DNA of 64,000 bases from Desulfosporosinus sp. OT (GTDB lineage: Bacteria; Bacillota; Desulfitobacteriia; Desulfitobacteriales; Desulfitobacteriaceae): assembly GCF_000224515.1 (NCBI RefSeq), contig NZ_AGAF01000053.1, positions 53,292-117,291 of the forward strand, in the 5' to 3' direction. Numbering within the stretch: the stretch's first letter is position 1; each line of letters opens with the position of its first letter. The translations under genes and the position numbers were made by a program. This document shows positions 6,557 to 14,541 of this stretch, one piece after another. The notes beneath the pieces are model-generated. The model made no database searches, was not told the DNA's origin, and was given only the letters and a program-made list of their open reading frames with translations.

Positions 6557-8457
6557 TAGACTACGTCATTTTCTAAATTTGCTCCAGCAAACTGACTGTT
6601 GTAAAGATCTGCATAGAAACCGTTCTGAGCCAGAAGATCATTATGGTTACCCATTTCAATAATACTTCCTTTGTTCATTACCAAGATTAATTCTGCATCT
6701 CTGATCGTAGAAAGTCTATGGGCAATTACAAAGCTCGTTCGACCATTCATAAGTTCCGTCATCGCTTTTTGGATATAAACCTCCGTTCTCGAGTCAACAC
6801 TACTTGTCGCTTCATCAAGAATTAGAATTGAAGGATCTGCCAGGATTGCCCGAGCAATTGTTAGAAGTTGTTTTTGACCCTGCGAAATATTTGAAGCTTC
6901 TTCATTTAAGATTGTATTATAACCATCAGGAAGTGTTTTAATGAAGTGATGGGCGTGGGCAGCTCTTGTTGCTTGGATAACCTCTTCTTCTGTAGCACCC
7001 TCTCGCCCATAGGCTATATTTTCCATAATAGTACCATTAAAAAGCCAAGTATCTTGAAGCACCATACCGAACATACTGCGTAAAGAGCCACGCTTGATAT
7101 CTCGGATATCAACACCATCGATCGTGATTTTACCAGCACCTATTTCATAGAATCGCATTAGCAGATTAACAAGTGTCGTCTTCCCAGCACCCGTTGGCCC
7201 AACGATAGCAATGGTATGACCCTGCTTCACGTCGATATTCATATTCTTGATAAGTGGTTCCTCTTCTTTATAGCTAAAGTCTACATTTTCAAATCTTACT
7301 TCGCCCTTAGGGAAGGCAATGACTTTAGCATCCGCACTATCCGGTAATTCTTCACTTTCATCCAGCAATTCAAAGACACGCTCAGCCGATGCCACTGTTG
7401 ATTGAATGATGTTAGCAATATTGGCCGTCTGAACGATTGGCATCGTAAATTGCCTTGAATATTGAATAAACGCTAGAATGTCGCCAATTGTGATGGCACC
7501 TCTCGTTGCAAAAATACCGCCAACGACACAGACAATAACATATCCTAGATTGCCAACGAATCTCATTAAGGGCATTATTATCCCTGAAATAAACTGTGCT
7601 TTATAGCCGGCAGTATAGAGTTGCTCATTAATAGCATTAAAGGTTGTAATCGATTCATCCTCACGGCCGTAAGCCTTAACAATTCTGTGACCAGTGTACA
7701 TTTCTTCGACATGCCCATTAAGTTGTCCCAGTGATTTTTGCTGTGCAGCAAAGTTCTTTTGAGAGTGTTTGGCTATATTCATGGTCACTGCGACATAGAG
7801 TGGTAACGTTAAGATAACAATAAGGGTTAATAAGGGGCTTATGGAAAGCATCATAACCACAACGCCAAGAATCGTTACAATAGACGTAATCAATTGGGTC
7901 AGACTTTGCTGGAGCGTCGTTGAAATATTATCAAAGTCGTTGGTAACACGGCTGAGAATTTCGCCATGCGTACGGGCATCAAAGAACTTAAGCGGTAAGC
8001 GGGCAAGCTTCTCATCAACTTCCTTGCGCATATTATAAACAGTTTTTTGGGCAACTCCAGCCATAATATATTGTTGCAAATAACTAAATACCGCACTAAT
8101 AAGATATAACCCTAAAAGAATTAACACAATCTGACCAATATACGTGAAATCCATGCTTGGAATAGGCTGATGCATCTTCAGGGCCATCATTTTGGCTCCG
8201 AAACCTTCAGCTATTTTGGTAATCGCCTTACTCATAATTTTGGGTCCAACAATACTAAAAATGGTTCCCAAGATTGCAAATATAAACACGGTAATAAATC
8301 TAGTTCTCTGAGGCTTTAAATAACTAAGCAACCTGAAAAGTGTTCCCTTAAAATCCTTCGCTTTTTCTACTGGTTTTCCAAGTGATCCCGCCGGGCCGCC
8401 TGATCTTCCGCCAAAAACTCCTTGTTGAGGTTTATCAACTTTACGTTCTTCACTCAT
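6556..8457 (-). CDS. heterodimeric ABC exporter subunit, catalytic half
   Basis: The 633-residue half-transporter has about 70 soluble N-terminal residues, six membrane segments (about 50-350) and an ABC domain. Walker A is GPTGAGKTT, Walker B ILILDEATSSVD keeps the catalytic Glu, and the switch is IAHRLSTI. The signature is ISQGQ instead of LSGGQ. Together with the neighbour this makes a heterodimer with one intact ATP site (Walker motifs from here, signature from the partner). Such pairs (LmrCD, YfiBC, TM287/288 types) export drugs or lipids. It overlaps the upstream gene by 4 bp and belongs to a MarR-headed operon. Confidence 0.92.
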   Translation of the reverse strand: MSEERKVDKPQQGVFGGRSGGPAGSLGKPVEKAKDFKGTLFRLLSYLKPQRTRFITVFIFAILGTIFSIVGPKIMSKAITKIAEGFGAKMMALKMHQPIPSMDFTYIGQIVLILLGLYLISAVFSYLQQYIMAGVAQKTVYNMRKEVDEKLARLPLKFFDARTHGEILSRVTNDFDNISTTLQQSLTQLITSIVTILGVVVMMLSISPLLTLIVILTLPLYVAVTMNIAKHSQKNFAAQQKSLGQLNGHVEEMYTGHRIVKAYGREDESITTFNAINEQLYTAGYKAQFISGIIMPLMRFVGNLGYVIVCVVGGIFATRGAITIGDILAFIQYSRQFTMPIVQTANIANIIQSTVASAERVFELLDESEELPDSADAKVIAFPKGEVRFENVDFSYKEEEPLIKNMNIDVKQGHTIAIVGPTGAGKTTLVNLLMRFYEIGAGKITIDGVDIRDIKRGSLRSMFGMVLQDTWLFNGTIMENIAYGREGATEEEVIQATRAAHAHHFIKTLPDGYNTILNEEASNISQGQKQLLTIARAILADPSILILDEATSSVDSRTEVYIQKAMTELMNGRTSFVIAHRLSTIRDAELILVMNKGSIIEMGNHNDLLAQNGFYADLYNSQFAGANLENDVV

Positions 8458-10181
8458 GCCAATTCCTCCTCTGAAAGCTGTGAAGCTACAATCTCGCGAT
8501 ATACCTTACAGGTATTTAGCAATTCTTTATGCGTTCCCATGCCCGATATCTGACCGTCATCTAAGACTATAATTCTATCCGCATCTCTAACCGTTGAAAC
8601 GCTTTGGGCAATAATAAAAACCGTAGCATCCAGAACTTCGGGCTTAAGAGCTGCCCGTAACTTAGCAGAGGTTTTAAAATCTAAGGCAGAGAAACTATCG
8701 TCAAAAATATAGATCTCCGGTTTCCTAATTAAAGCACGGGCAATAGAAAGACGTTGTTTCTGTCCCCCCGAAACATTGGTTCCGCCCTGGGCAATATGAT
8801 GATCAAAACCTGCCTCTAACCCTGAGACGAACTCCGTAGCTTGAGCAACACGGGCTGCCTGTTCAAGCTCTTCCATAGTAGCATTTTCTTTGCCGTATTT
8901 TATATTTTCAGCAATAGTCCCTGAAAAAAGCACCGTTTTTTGAGGGACAAAACCGATTTTAGCACGCAGCGCTTTCTGACTCATTTCTCGAACATCGACT
9001 CCATCAACTAAAACACTGCCGTTTTCCACATCGTAGAAACGAGTAATCAAATTTACTAACGTGGATTTCCCTGAACCGGTCCCTCCAATAATTGCTGTTA
9101 GCTCACCTGGTTTTGCGCTGAAGGTTATCTTGTTCAGAGCTGGTTGATCTGCGCCAGGGTACCTAAAGGATACTTCTTTAAATTCAACAAAACCTCCTTC
9201 ATTATTCGCAGTATTTGATTTTTCAGGATCAATGATATCGAGGTTTGCTTCCAGTACTTCATTGATTCTCACCGCCGAAACCTGAGCGCGGGGAACCATA
9301 ATGAATAACATCACAAGCATCAGTAAGGAAAATAAGATTTGCGTAGCATATTGAATAAAGGCTAACAGTGATCCAATCTGCATAGATCCATCTTCTATTC
9401 TTAGCGCACCAAACCAAACAAGTGCCACCGTGGTTAAGTTCATGATCAACATCATCGCTGGCATCAATACCGCCATAATTATATTGACTTTAACTGCGTT
9501 GTCCATAAGATCTGCGTTAGCGTCATCAAAGCGCACTCTTTCTTTCTCAATGCGATTAAAAGCTCGCACAACTCTGATGCCTGTAAGCTTTTCTCGTAAA
9601 ACAAGATTCAATTTATCTATCTTTTCTTGCATGACCTTAAATAGAGGCAAGCCTCTTTTCAAGGTCATCCCAATGACAAGGAATAGGATTGGTATTGTAA
9701 CCACGAGCACCCAGGCCAGTGATCTATCCTGTTGCAAGGCCATAATAACTCCACCAATACATGTTAACGGCGCAGTAATCATCATACTTAGGATCAAAAC
9801 CGATACTTGCTGAATTTGAGTTACATCGTTGGTCGTTCTTGTAATCAGCGTCGCAGTTCCAAATTTATCAAACTCATGCAGAGAAAAACTTTCAACTTTA
9901 GCAAAAATCTTTTCTCGCAAAATCTTGCCAAATCCTACAGCTGTTTTTGATGAGAGATAGGTGGCCATAATTGCGCATAATGTCCCCCCTGCTGCAATGA
10001 GTAACATGAAACCACCAATCTTAAGAATATAATTAATATCTTGGTTAGCTAAACCCTTGTCAACAATGTCGGCCATTAAGGTCGGTAAATAGAGATCTGA
10101 AAGTACTTGTGCAAAAAGGAAAACGATTATAACCGCTATATATAGAGAATATTGTTTAAGGAATCTATATAATTTAAGCAT
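8454..10181 (-). CDS. heterodimeric ABC exporter subunit, degenerate half
   Basis: The 575-residue half-transporter has six membrane segments followed by an ABC domain. Walker A GGTGSGKST and signature VSGGQKQRLS are intact. Walker B is IYIFDDSFSALD, with Asp in place of the catalytic Glu. The switch His is replaced by Gln (IAQSVSTV). These changes make the ATP site formed by this subunit's own Walker motifs non-hydrolytic, typical of one member of a heterodimer. The downstream gene overlaps by 4 bp and supplies the competent Walker B. Expression is probably governed by the MarR gene 45 nt upstream. Confidence 0.92.
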   Translation of the reverse strand: MLKLYRFLKQYSLYIAVIIVFLFAQVLSDLYLPTLMADIVDKGLANQDINYILKIGGFMLLIAAGGTLCAIMATYLSSKTAVGFGKILREKIFAKVESFSLHEFDKFGTATLITRTTNDVTQIQQVSVLILSMMITAPLTCIGGVIMALQQDRSLAWVLVVTIPILFLVIGMTLKRGLPLFKVMQEKIDKLNLVLREKLTGIRVVRAFNRIEKERVRFDDANADLMDNAVKVNIIMAVLMPAMMLIMNLTTVALVWFGALRIEDGSMQIGSLLAFIQYATQILFSLLMLVMLFIMVPRAQVSAVRINEVLEANLDIIDPEKSNTANNEGGFVEFKEVSFRYPGADQPALNKITFSAKPGELTAIIGGTGSGKSTLVNLITRFYDVENGSVLVDGVDVREMSQKALRAKIGFVPQKTVLFSGTIAENIKYGKENATMEELEQAARVAQATEFVSGLEAGFDHHIAQGGTNVSGGQKQRLSIARALIRKPEIYIFDDSFSALDFKTSAKLRAALKPEVLDATVFIIAQSVSTVRDADRIIVLDDGQISGMGTHKELLNTCKVYREIVASQLSEEELA

Positions 10182-10225
10182 TAAAATTCCATCTCCAATC
10201 TTTTGTGATCTAGATGAGTTCAGAA

Positions 10226-10666
10226 TTATTCTTCGTAACCACCTAAAAGCTTCCTCAAGGCATCTAAACCTTCAAATATTTTATCAAGTTCTTCGGGGGT
10301 GCCTTTGTTCATTGTGTTTTCGATACTTTCCTCTAGTCTTTTATGAAAATTCTTGTGCCTTTCCATGAAATCAGAAGATATGCTGACGTAAACGACTCTT
10401 TTATCTTGTTCGCTTCTTTTTCTTTCTACCATCCCCTGCTTCTCAAGCCTATCGATAATGCCTGATACTGTGCTATTGGATAAACAAAGCTTGCTACTTA
10501 ATTCCGTTATTTTAAGCGTTTTTTCTTTACTTAGAATTCCAATGACCATGCTTTGAGGAGCAGTCATACCTATTCCCTCAAACATTTTGCTCATATTTTG
10601 TTTGAAAAGGTGCATTACTTCCTGAAAAAGTTTAGCAACTTTTACGCTATCATTTGAGTTCTCCAT
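10226..10666 (-). CDS. MarR family transcriptional regulator
   Basis: The 146-residue winged-helix repressor has a helical start, KITELSSKLCLSNSTVSGIIDRLEKQG as a recognition helix region and VERKRSEQDKRVVYVSIS as the wing, all typical of MarR. It heads the ABC exporter operon and probably represses it until a toxic compound binds. The ATG before ENSNDSVKV was chosen because GAGGCGGTGA precedes it. The frame stays open further upstream, but that extension only translates tandem DNA repeats (FLYEI units) in the leader and has no ribosome site. Confidence 0.9.
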   Translation of the reverse strand: MENSNDSVKVAKLFQEVMHLFKQNMSKMFEGIGMTAPQSMVIGILSKEKTLKITELSSKLCLSNSTVSGIIDRLEKQGMVERKRSEQDKRVVYVSISSDFMERHKNFHKRLEESIENTMNKGTPEELDKIFEGLDALRKLLGGYEE

Positions 10667-10688
10667 TTTGTTCACCGCCTCGCAATAT

Positions 10689-10763
10689 ATTTTGTATAAG
10701 AATACTTCGTACAAGAATATTTCGTACAAGAATATTTCGTACAAGAATACTTCGCCCACGAAG
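10689..10763 (-). repeat. tandem 15-bp repeats in marR leader
   Basis: Four head-to-tail copies of a 15-bp unit (plus-strand form ATTTCGTACAAGAAT, 10689-10748; first copy diverged) and a partial fifth (ACTTCGCCCACGAAG) lie between the promoter and the marR start. Each unit has a GTAC centre. The place, right behind the promoter, suits a cooperative operator for the MarR protein. The unit length is 15, so the repeats stay in frame with the gene, which creates an artificial N-terminal extension. Confidence 0.8.
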
Positions 10764-10764
10764 T

Positions 10765-10793
10765 ATATTACTCCATTTGTATTTAATTGTCAA
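10765..10793 (-). promoter_or_regulatory. sigma-A promoter of marR-ABC operon
   Basis: On the minus strand TTGACA (10788-10793) and TAATAT (10765-10770) are separated by exactly 17 nt. The tandem repeats start at about the transcription start, so a bound repressor there would block elongation or open-complex formation. Confidence 0.75.
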
Positions 10794-10892
10794 ACAAATA
10801 TTTATTGGCAATCAACCATTCGTCAGCATGCGTAGATCGGAGATTAATATTTGTACAATATTATGATCCTTACCACCTCTGTGAAATATAAA

Positions 10893-10914
10893 AAACGGAC
10901 ATTTCTGTCCGTTT
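10893..10914 (-). terminator. terminator of manganese catalase gene
   Basis: AAACGGAC pairs with GTCCGTTT around a short loop, and on the minus strand the stem ends in TTTTTTAT. It lies 42 nt beyond the catalase stop codon. Confidence 0.8.
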
Positions 10915-10955
10915 CATACTAATAAGGTAAGGTCTTCAAACATCTCTATCTCTGT

Positions 10956-11759
10956 TTAATGTTGTCCTGGTGGTTGAGGTTGAGAATACTGTGGATTGTT
11001 TCGAGTATGGTCATTGTAGCCTGGCTTGACTTCCTTGGTTCCAGCCGATTGCGGATCTTTACCGTACTGAGCTGGCCCACCATATTTCTCGTTGGGGTTA
11101 TCCTCATAGGAAAATTCGTTGCCTTGATTCCAGGGGCCTCGACTATCTCCTTGTCCAGTGGACATATTCATGTATTTCTTAGAGAAGTCAGAATCTCTGA
11201 AGTCTTTATTTACTCCGCTTCCTGCTAAGGAATTAATCGCTTGCATAAACGAGAAGTTATGAGATTCCTCGCGGCTTAAAAGAAATCGGATCATGTCTTT
11301 GACACCGGCATCATCTGTTTGTTGCAACAGGCGCTCATAAACGAGTTTAGCTCGCAACTCTGCTCCCGCATTGGCCGAAAGATCAGTATATAAATCCCCA
11401 GTTGAATTAACAAAGTTAGATGTCCAAGGTACACCAGCAGAATTGACCAGGAGTGGGCCTCCTCCTAACAGGGCCATATGATTGGCCGGGAAATCTTTAG
11501 GAATGCTATCAACGGGTCCAATCAACATTGCTAAGGCTTCACCGACCATTTCTAAATGGCTTAACTCCTCAGCTGCAATATCTTGCAGTAAATCCCTTAT
11601 TTTCGGATCATTACACCCTACACTCTGAGAAAAATACTGCATAGCTGCTTTAAGTTCACCATTGCCACCCCCAAATTGCTCTAATAATAAGACGGCAAAT
11701 CGAGGATCTGGTTGGTCGACATGTACGGTGTATTCCATATCCTTAACATGTTTAAACAC
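10956..11759 (-). CDS. manganese catalase family protein
   Basis: The 267-residue protein matches the ferritin-like dimanganese catalases (CotJC/KatN type). Metal ligands are visible in the helical core: Glu in LLLEQFGGGNGELKAA, EELSHLEM (about 67-74), a Glu in NAGAELRAKLVYERL and EESHNF (about 170-175). These enzymes dismutate hydrogen peroxide without haem. The C-terminal tail (about 205-267) is Gly/Pro/Gln-rich and probably disordered. In spore formers related proteins are spore-coat components. The start is GTG behind GGGAGGG. It is monocistronic. Confidence 0.9.
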   Translation of the reverse strand: MFKHVKDMEYTVHVDQPDPRFAVLLLEQFGGGNGELKAAMQYFSQSVGCNDPKIRDLLQDIAAEELSHLEMVGEALAMLIGPVDSIPKDFPANHMALLGGGPLLVNSAGVPWTSNFVNSTGDLYTDLSANAGAELRAKLVYERLLQQTDDAGVKDMIRFLLSREESHNFSFMQAINSLAGSGVNKDFRDSDFSKKYMNMSTGQGDSRGPWNQGNEFSYEDNPNEKYGGPAQYGKDPQSAGTKEVKPGYNDHTRNNPQYSQPQPPGQH

Positions 11760-11917
11760 TTAAAAGCCCTCCCTTTTAGCTAATTTATTTGAAGCGATAA
11801 TTACTTGTCGAATTTCAAGGTTATTATTTGATTTAGTTTAAGCTTTTATCCGAGAATTTGTTTACAGTTAAGCGAAAGAATTCAAGATTAATTTTCGATG
11901 AAAAACATCTTTAGTTC

Positions 11918-11947
11918 TTGACGATTACTAACCCTGCTTGATATACT
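11918..11947 (+). promoter_or_regulatory. candidate promoter of c-di-GMP riboswitch gene
   Basis: TTGACG (11918-11923) and TATACT (11942-11947) are 18 nt apart, about 45 nt before the aptamer. Confidence 0.55.
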
Positions 11948-11990
11948 GACAACAAATCTGTTATTCTGAATTTAATAATCAGCAGTTCGG

Positions 11991-12098
11991 TTGGGGTAAA
12001 CTTTGCGAAAGCGAAGGACGCTAAAGTCATGGGTCTAAGGCTTAAGAAAACCAAAGTACTTTTTCAAGTAACTTGGAACTTAAGCTAAGATCGCCAGA
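11991..12098 (+). ncRNA. cyclic di-GMP-I (GEMM) riboswitch
   Basis: The aptamer shows the class I layout: GGTAAACTT, a GCGAAAGC GNRA-capped helix, then GGACGCTAAAGTCATGGGTC and TAAGG. A second arm (AACCAAAGTACTT ... AAGTAACTTGG) follows, and a closing GCTAAGATCGCC. It ends 24 nt before a terminator, so c-di-GMP binding should decide between termination and read-through of the transporter gene at 12197. The sequence deviates from the consensus in several unpaired positions, but the core words are clear. Confidence 0.83.
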
Positions 12099-12121
12099 TT
12101 ACAAGATAGAACTTCTCTGGG

Positions 12122-12151
12122 GAGAGTAGTCACTGAAGACTACTCTCTTTT
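12122..12151 (+). terminator. riboswitch-controlled terminator
   Basis: A perfect 10-bp stem (GAGAGTAGTC, 12122-12131, with 12138-12147), a 6-nt loop and TTTTATTTT lie between the c-di-GMP aptamer and the transporter start codon. Confidence 0.85.
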
Positions 12152-12196
12152 ATTTTGGGAATATTAGGTGACAAAATGTTTTTTGGAGGTGTATTA

Positions 12197-13471
12197 ATGC
12201 TCATTGGGATAGCCATAACGCTCTTCTTATTTAGCTATTTCTTCATTATCACAGAAAAGATCCCTCGCGCTGTAATCGCAGTTTTCGGTGCCTCACTACT
12301 GATTATCTTTGGGGTTCTTACTCAAGAAAAGGCGATTCATCACATTGATTGGAACACCTTAGGGCTATTGGTTGGGATGATGATCATTGTTGATCTGACT
12401 CGAAGATCAGGCGTCTTTACCTTTCTAGCCATCTGGGTTAGCAAAAAGGTCAAGGGGGATCCCCTATTACTGATGCTCTCCTTATCCTTGCTCACAGCTT
12501 TCCTGTCCGCATTATTGGATAACGTCACAACTGTCTTATTGATTGTTCCTGTAGCTCTTTCAATTGCTGATCAATTGGAAGTCGATCCTACTCCCTTTCT
12601 CTTCAGTCAAATTCTCATGAGTAACATTGGTGGCACAGCAACTCTTATCGGAGATCCACCCAATATAATAATTGCCGGACAAACACAACTTAGTTTTATG
12701 GATTTTATTATTAATCTGGCCCCCGTTATCATTATCATTATTATTGTTGCTCTTTACATTTTTTATCTTCTATATCGTCATAAGTTAGTTACCAAAGAAG
12801 AATTAAAAACGAAACTCATGGTTCAAAATGAATGGGACCATATTAAAGACTTTGCCTTGCTCAAAAAAAGTCTTTCCGTGTTAAGCTTAGTCATCTTGGG
12901 TTTTTCTTTGCATTCAATTCTGCACCTTGAAACAGCTACCATCGCCCTTAGCGGGGCAATGCTCTTAATGATCTGGACCCACGAAGAACCTGAAGACATT
13001 TTCTTAGCTATTGAATGGCCCACGCTCTTTTTCTTTGCCGGTTTGTTCGTTCTTGTTGGTGGCCTTATTGAAGTCGGAGTTCTTGACCGTCTAGCAGTGT
13101 GGAGCATGAGCCTGACCCAGGGAGACCCCCTTATCATGGCTATGTTGATTTTATTTATATCCGCTCTGCTCTCTTCCTTCCTCGATAATATTCCTTTCGT
13201 AGCAACCATGATTCCACTGATTCAAAAACTCGCTTCGCTCAGCCAGTTTACCCCAGCACAAACACAGCCCCTATGGTGGGCTTTAGCCTTAGGCGCTTGC
13301 CTTGGCGGAAACGGAACCTTGGTAGGAGCTTCCGCCAATCTCATCGTGGCAGGAATTGCTGAGAAAAATGGCATTAAAATACGTTATACTCAATTTCTTA
13401 AAGTAGGTTTTCCCATCATGATTCTCTCCACTGTAATTTCAGCTGTTTACCTCCTGATTCGTTATTATTAA
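12197..13471 (+). CDS. ArsB/NhaD-type membrane ion transporter
   Basis: The 424-residue polytopic protein of the ion transporter superfamily (ArsB, NhaD, CitMHS-like) has about eleven to twelve hydrophobic segments. Internal pseudo-repeats are seen as ALLDNVTTVLLIVPVA and SSFLDNIPFVATMIPLI, each with the Asp-Asn pair that marks ion sites. The loops GGTATLIGDPPNIIIAG and GGNGTLVGASANLIVAG are the paired re-entrant hairpins. Likely substrates are Na+/H+, arsenite or an organic anion; the sequence does not decide. The ATG was chosen for GGAGGTG 5 nt before it. The frame also allows a TTG further upstream inside the terminator tail. A c-di-GMP-I riboswitch controls it. Confidence 0.82.
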   Translation: MLIGIAITLFLFSYFFIITEKIPRAVIAVFGASLLIIFGVLTQEKAIHHIDWNTLGLLVGMMIIVDLTRRSGVFTFLAIWVSKKVKGDPLLLMLSLSLLTAFLSALLDNVTTVLLIVPVALSIADQLEVDPTPFLFSQILMSNIGGTATLIGDPPNIIIAGQTQLSFMDFIINLAPVIIIIIIVALYIFYLLYRHKLVTKEELKTKLMVQNEWDHIKDFALLKKSLSVLSLVILGFSLHSILHLETATIALSGAMLLMIWTHEEPEDIFLAIEWPTLFFFAGLFVLVGGLIEVGVLDRLAVWSMSLTQGDPLIMAMLILFISALLSSFLDNIPFVATMIPLIQKLASLSQFTPAQTQPLWWALALGACLGGNGTLVGASANLIVAGIAEKNGIKIRYTQFLKVGFPIMILSTVISAVYLLIRYY

Positions 13472-13493
13472 GTCACGCCGCGTAAAACTCCGC

Positions 13494-13526
13494 AAGCGAG
13501 AGTAGTAGTCCAGACTACTCTCGCTT
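13494..13526. terminator. bidirectional terminator
   Basis: A perfect 13-bp stem AAGCGAGAGTAGT (13494-13506 with 13514-13526) is followed by TTTAT. It closes the transporter gene and, on the other strand, the AmmeMemoRadiSam operon. Its core GAGAGTAGT repeats the stem of the riboswitch terminator at 12122. Confidence 0.85.
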
Positions 13527-13530
13527 TTAT

Positions 13531-14541
13531 CTACTGACCATACAGAGGTAATACCGCATTCATCCCAACTCCAAAAATACTCTCTCCACATTTCGAACAA
13601 CACCCTCGCTCCAGACAATTCACTAGCACTGGTTCACGCCGAATCACAGCTTCTCCACACTGAGGACAAAACGTTGTATCCCCGCCGCTGACATTTCCCA
13701 AATATACATAAGGAAGCCACTCTTTGCCGATATTCCATAACCGCTCTAAGGTTTGCCGATCCGTCGGCGGTACCGCTAGACGATAAGCCGGGTGATAACG
13801 ACTCAAATGCCAGGCCAGTGGAACATCGAGCCGATGTAGCCAGCGAGCCAACCCGGTGAGTTCTTTCAGGTCATCATTGGCCCCTGGAATAACGAGCGTT
13901 GTTATCTCTAAATGAACACGCCCTGCTAATCGCTCTACATTGTCTAAAACCCAGGCTAGTTTACCTCCACAATAGTGTTGATAAAACTCCTCCGAAAACG
14001 CTTTTATATCAATATTGACGGCATCCAGCCATGGAATCAACTCCTCGAGAAAACGCGGCGAAATTGTTCCGTTGCTAACTAAAACCACCTTTCCCCCTTG
14101 AGCTCGTACTAGAAGAGCAGTATCCCTGATCATCTCAAACCACACGCTCGGCTCTGAATAAGTAAAACACAGCCCCAACGATTTACGCTCCTGTCCGGCC
14201 AGCTCTGCAAGCTCGGTAGGCGTTACCTTTCTTCCCACTTGGTGTTTTTGGGATATCTCATGATTTTGACAAAACGAACAGCTTAGGTTACAGCCAAATC
14301 CTCCGACGGAAAAAATCCAAGAACCAGGATAAAAGTGATAAAGAGGCTTCTTTTCTATTGGGTCCAAATTCCAGGCTGCAACTTCACCATAGGTTCGAGA
14401 TACGACCTTTCCCTCGCGATTTTCCCGTGCATGACACCGCCCTGACTGCCCAGGCTTTAATTGACAATGCTGGGGGCACAAGAGACAACTCGCACTATAT
14501 GCTTCTTTGCTTACCTTTCCTTCTTTATTTATATTACTCAT
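13531..14541 (-). CDS. amrS: AmmeMemoRadiSam system radical SAM enzyme
   Basis: The 336-residue radical SAM protein has an N-terminal cysteine cluster (CLLCPQHC, about 19-26, then GRCHARENR), the [4Fe-4S]/SAM motif CNLSCSFC (about 83-90) and a C-terminal zinc-ribbon-like pair (FCPQCGE and CCSKCGE). This is the partner always found with Memo-like and AMMECR1 domains. The chemistry of the system is not settled in my knowledge. It overlaps the upstream fused gene by 8 bp, so translation is coupled. Confidence 0.9.
   Translation of the reverse strand: MSNINKEGKVSKEAYSASCLLCPQHCQLKPGQSGRCHARENREGKVVSRTYGEVAAWNLDPIEKKPLYHFYPGSWIFSVGGFGCNLSCSFCQNHEISQKHQVGRKVTPTELAELAGQERKSLGLCFTYSEPSVWFEMIRDTALLVRAQGGKVVLVSNGTISPRFLEELIPWLDAVNIDIKAFSEEFYQHYCGGKLAWVLDNVERLAGRVHLEITTLVIPGANDDLKELTGLARWLHRLDVPLAWHLSRYHPAYRLAVPPTDRQTLERLWNIGKEWLPYVYLGNVSGGDTTFCPQCGEAVIRREPVLVNCLERGCCSKCGESIFGVGMNAVLPLYGQ

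Noticed and set aside
10666-10759. N-terminal FLYEI repeat extension of the MarR protein
   Set aside because: It only translates the 15-bp DNA repeats in frame; the good ribosome site is at the MENSND start.
10689-10763. Possible CRISPR-like array
   Set aside because: Units are 15 bp, directly adjacent and without spacers, and no cas genes are in the window.
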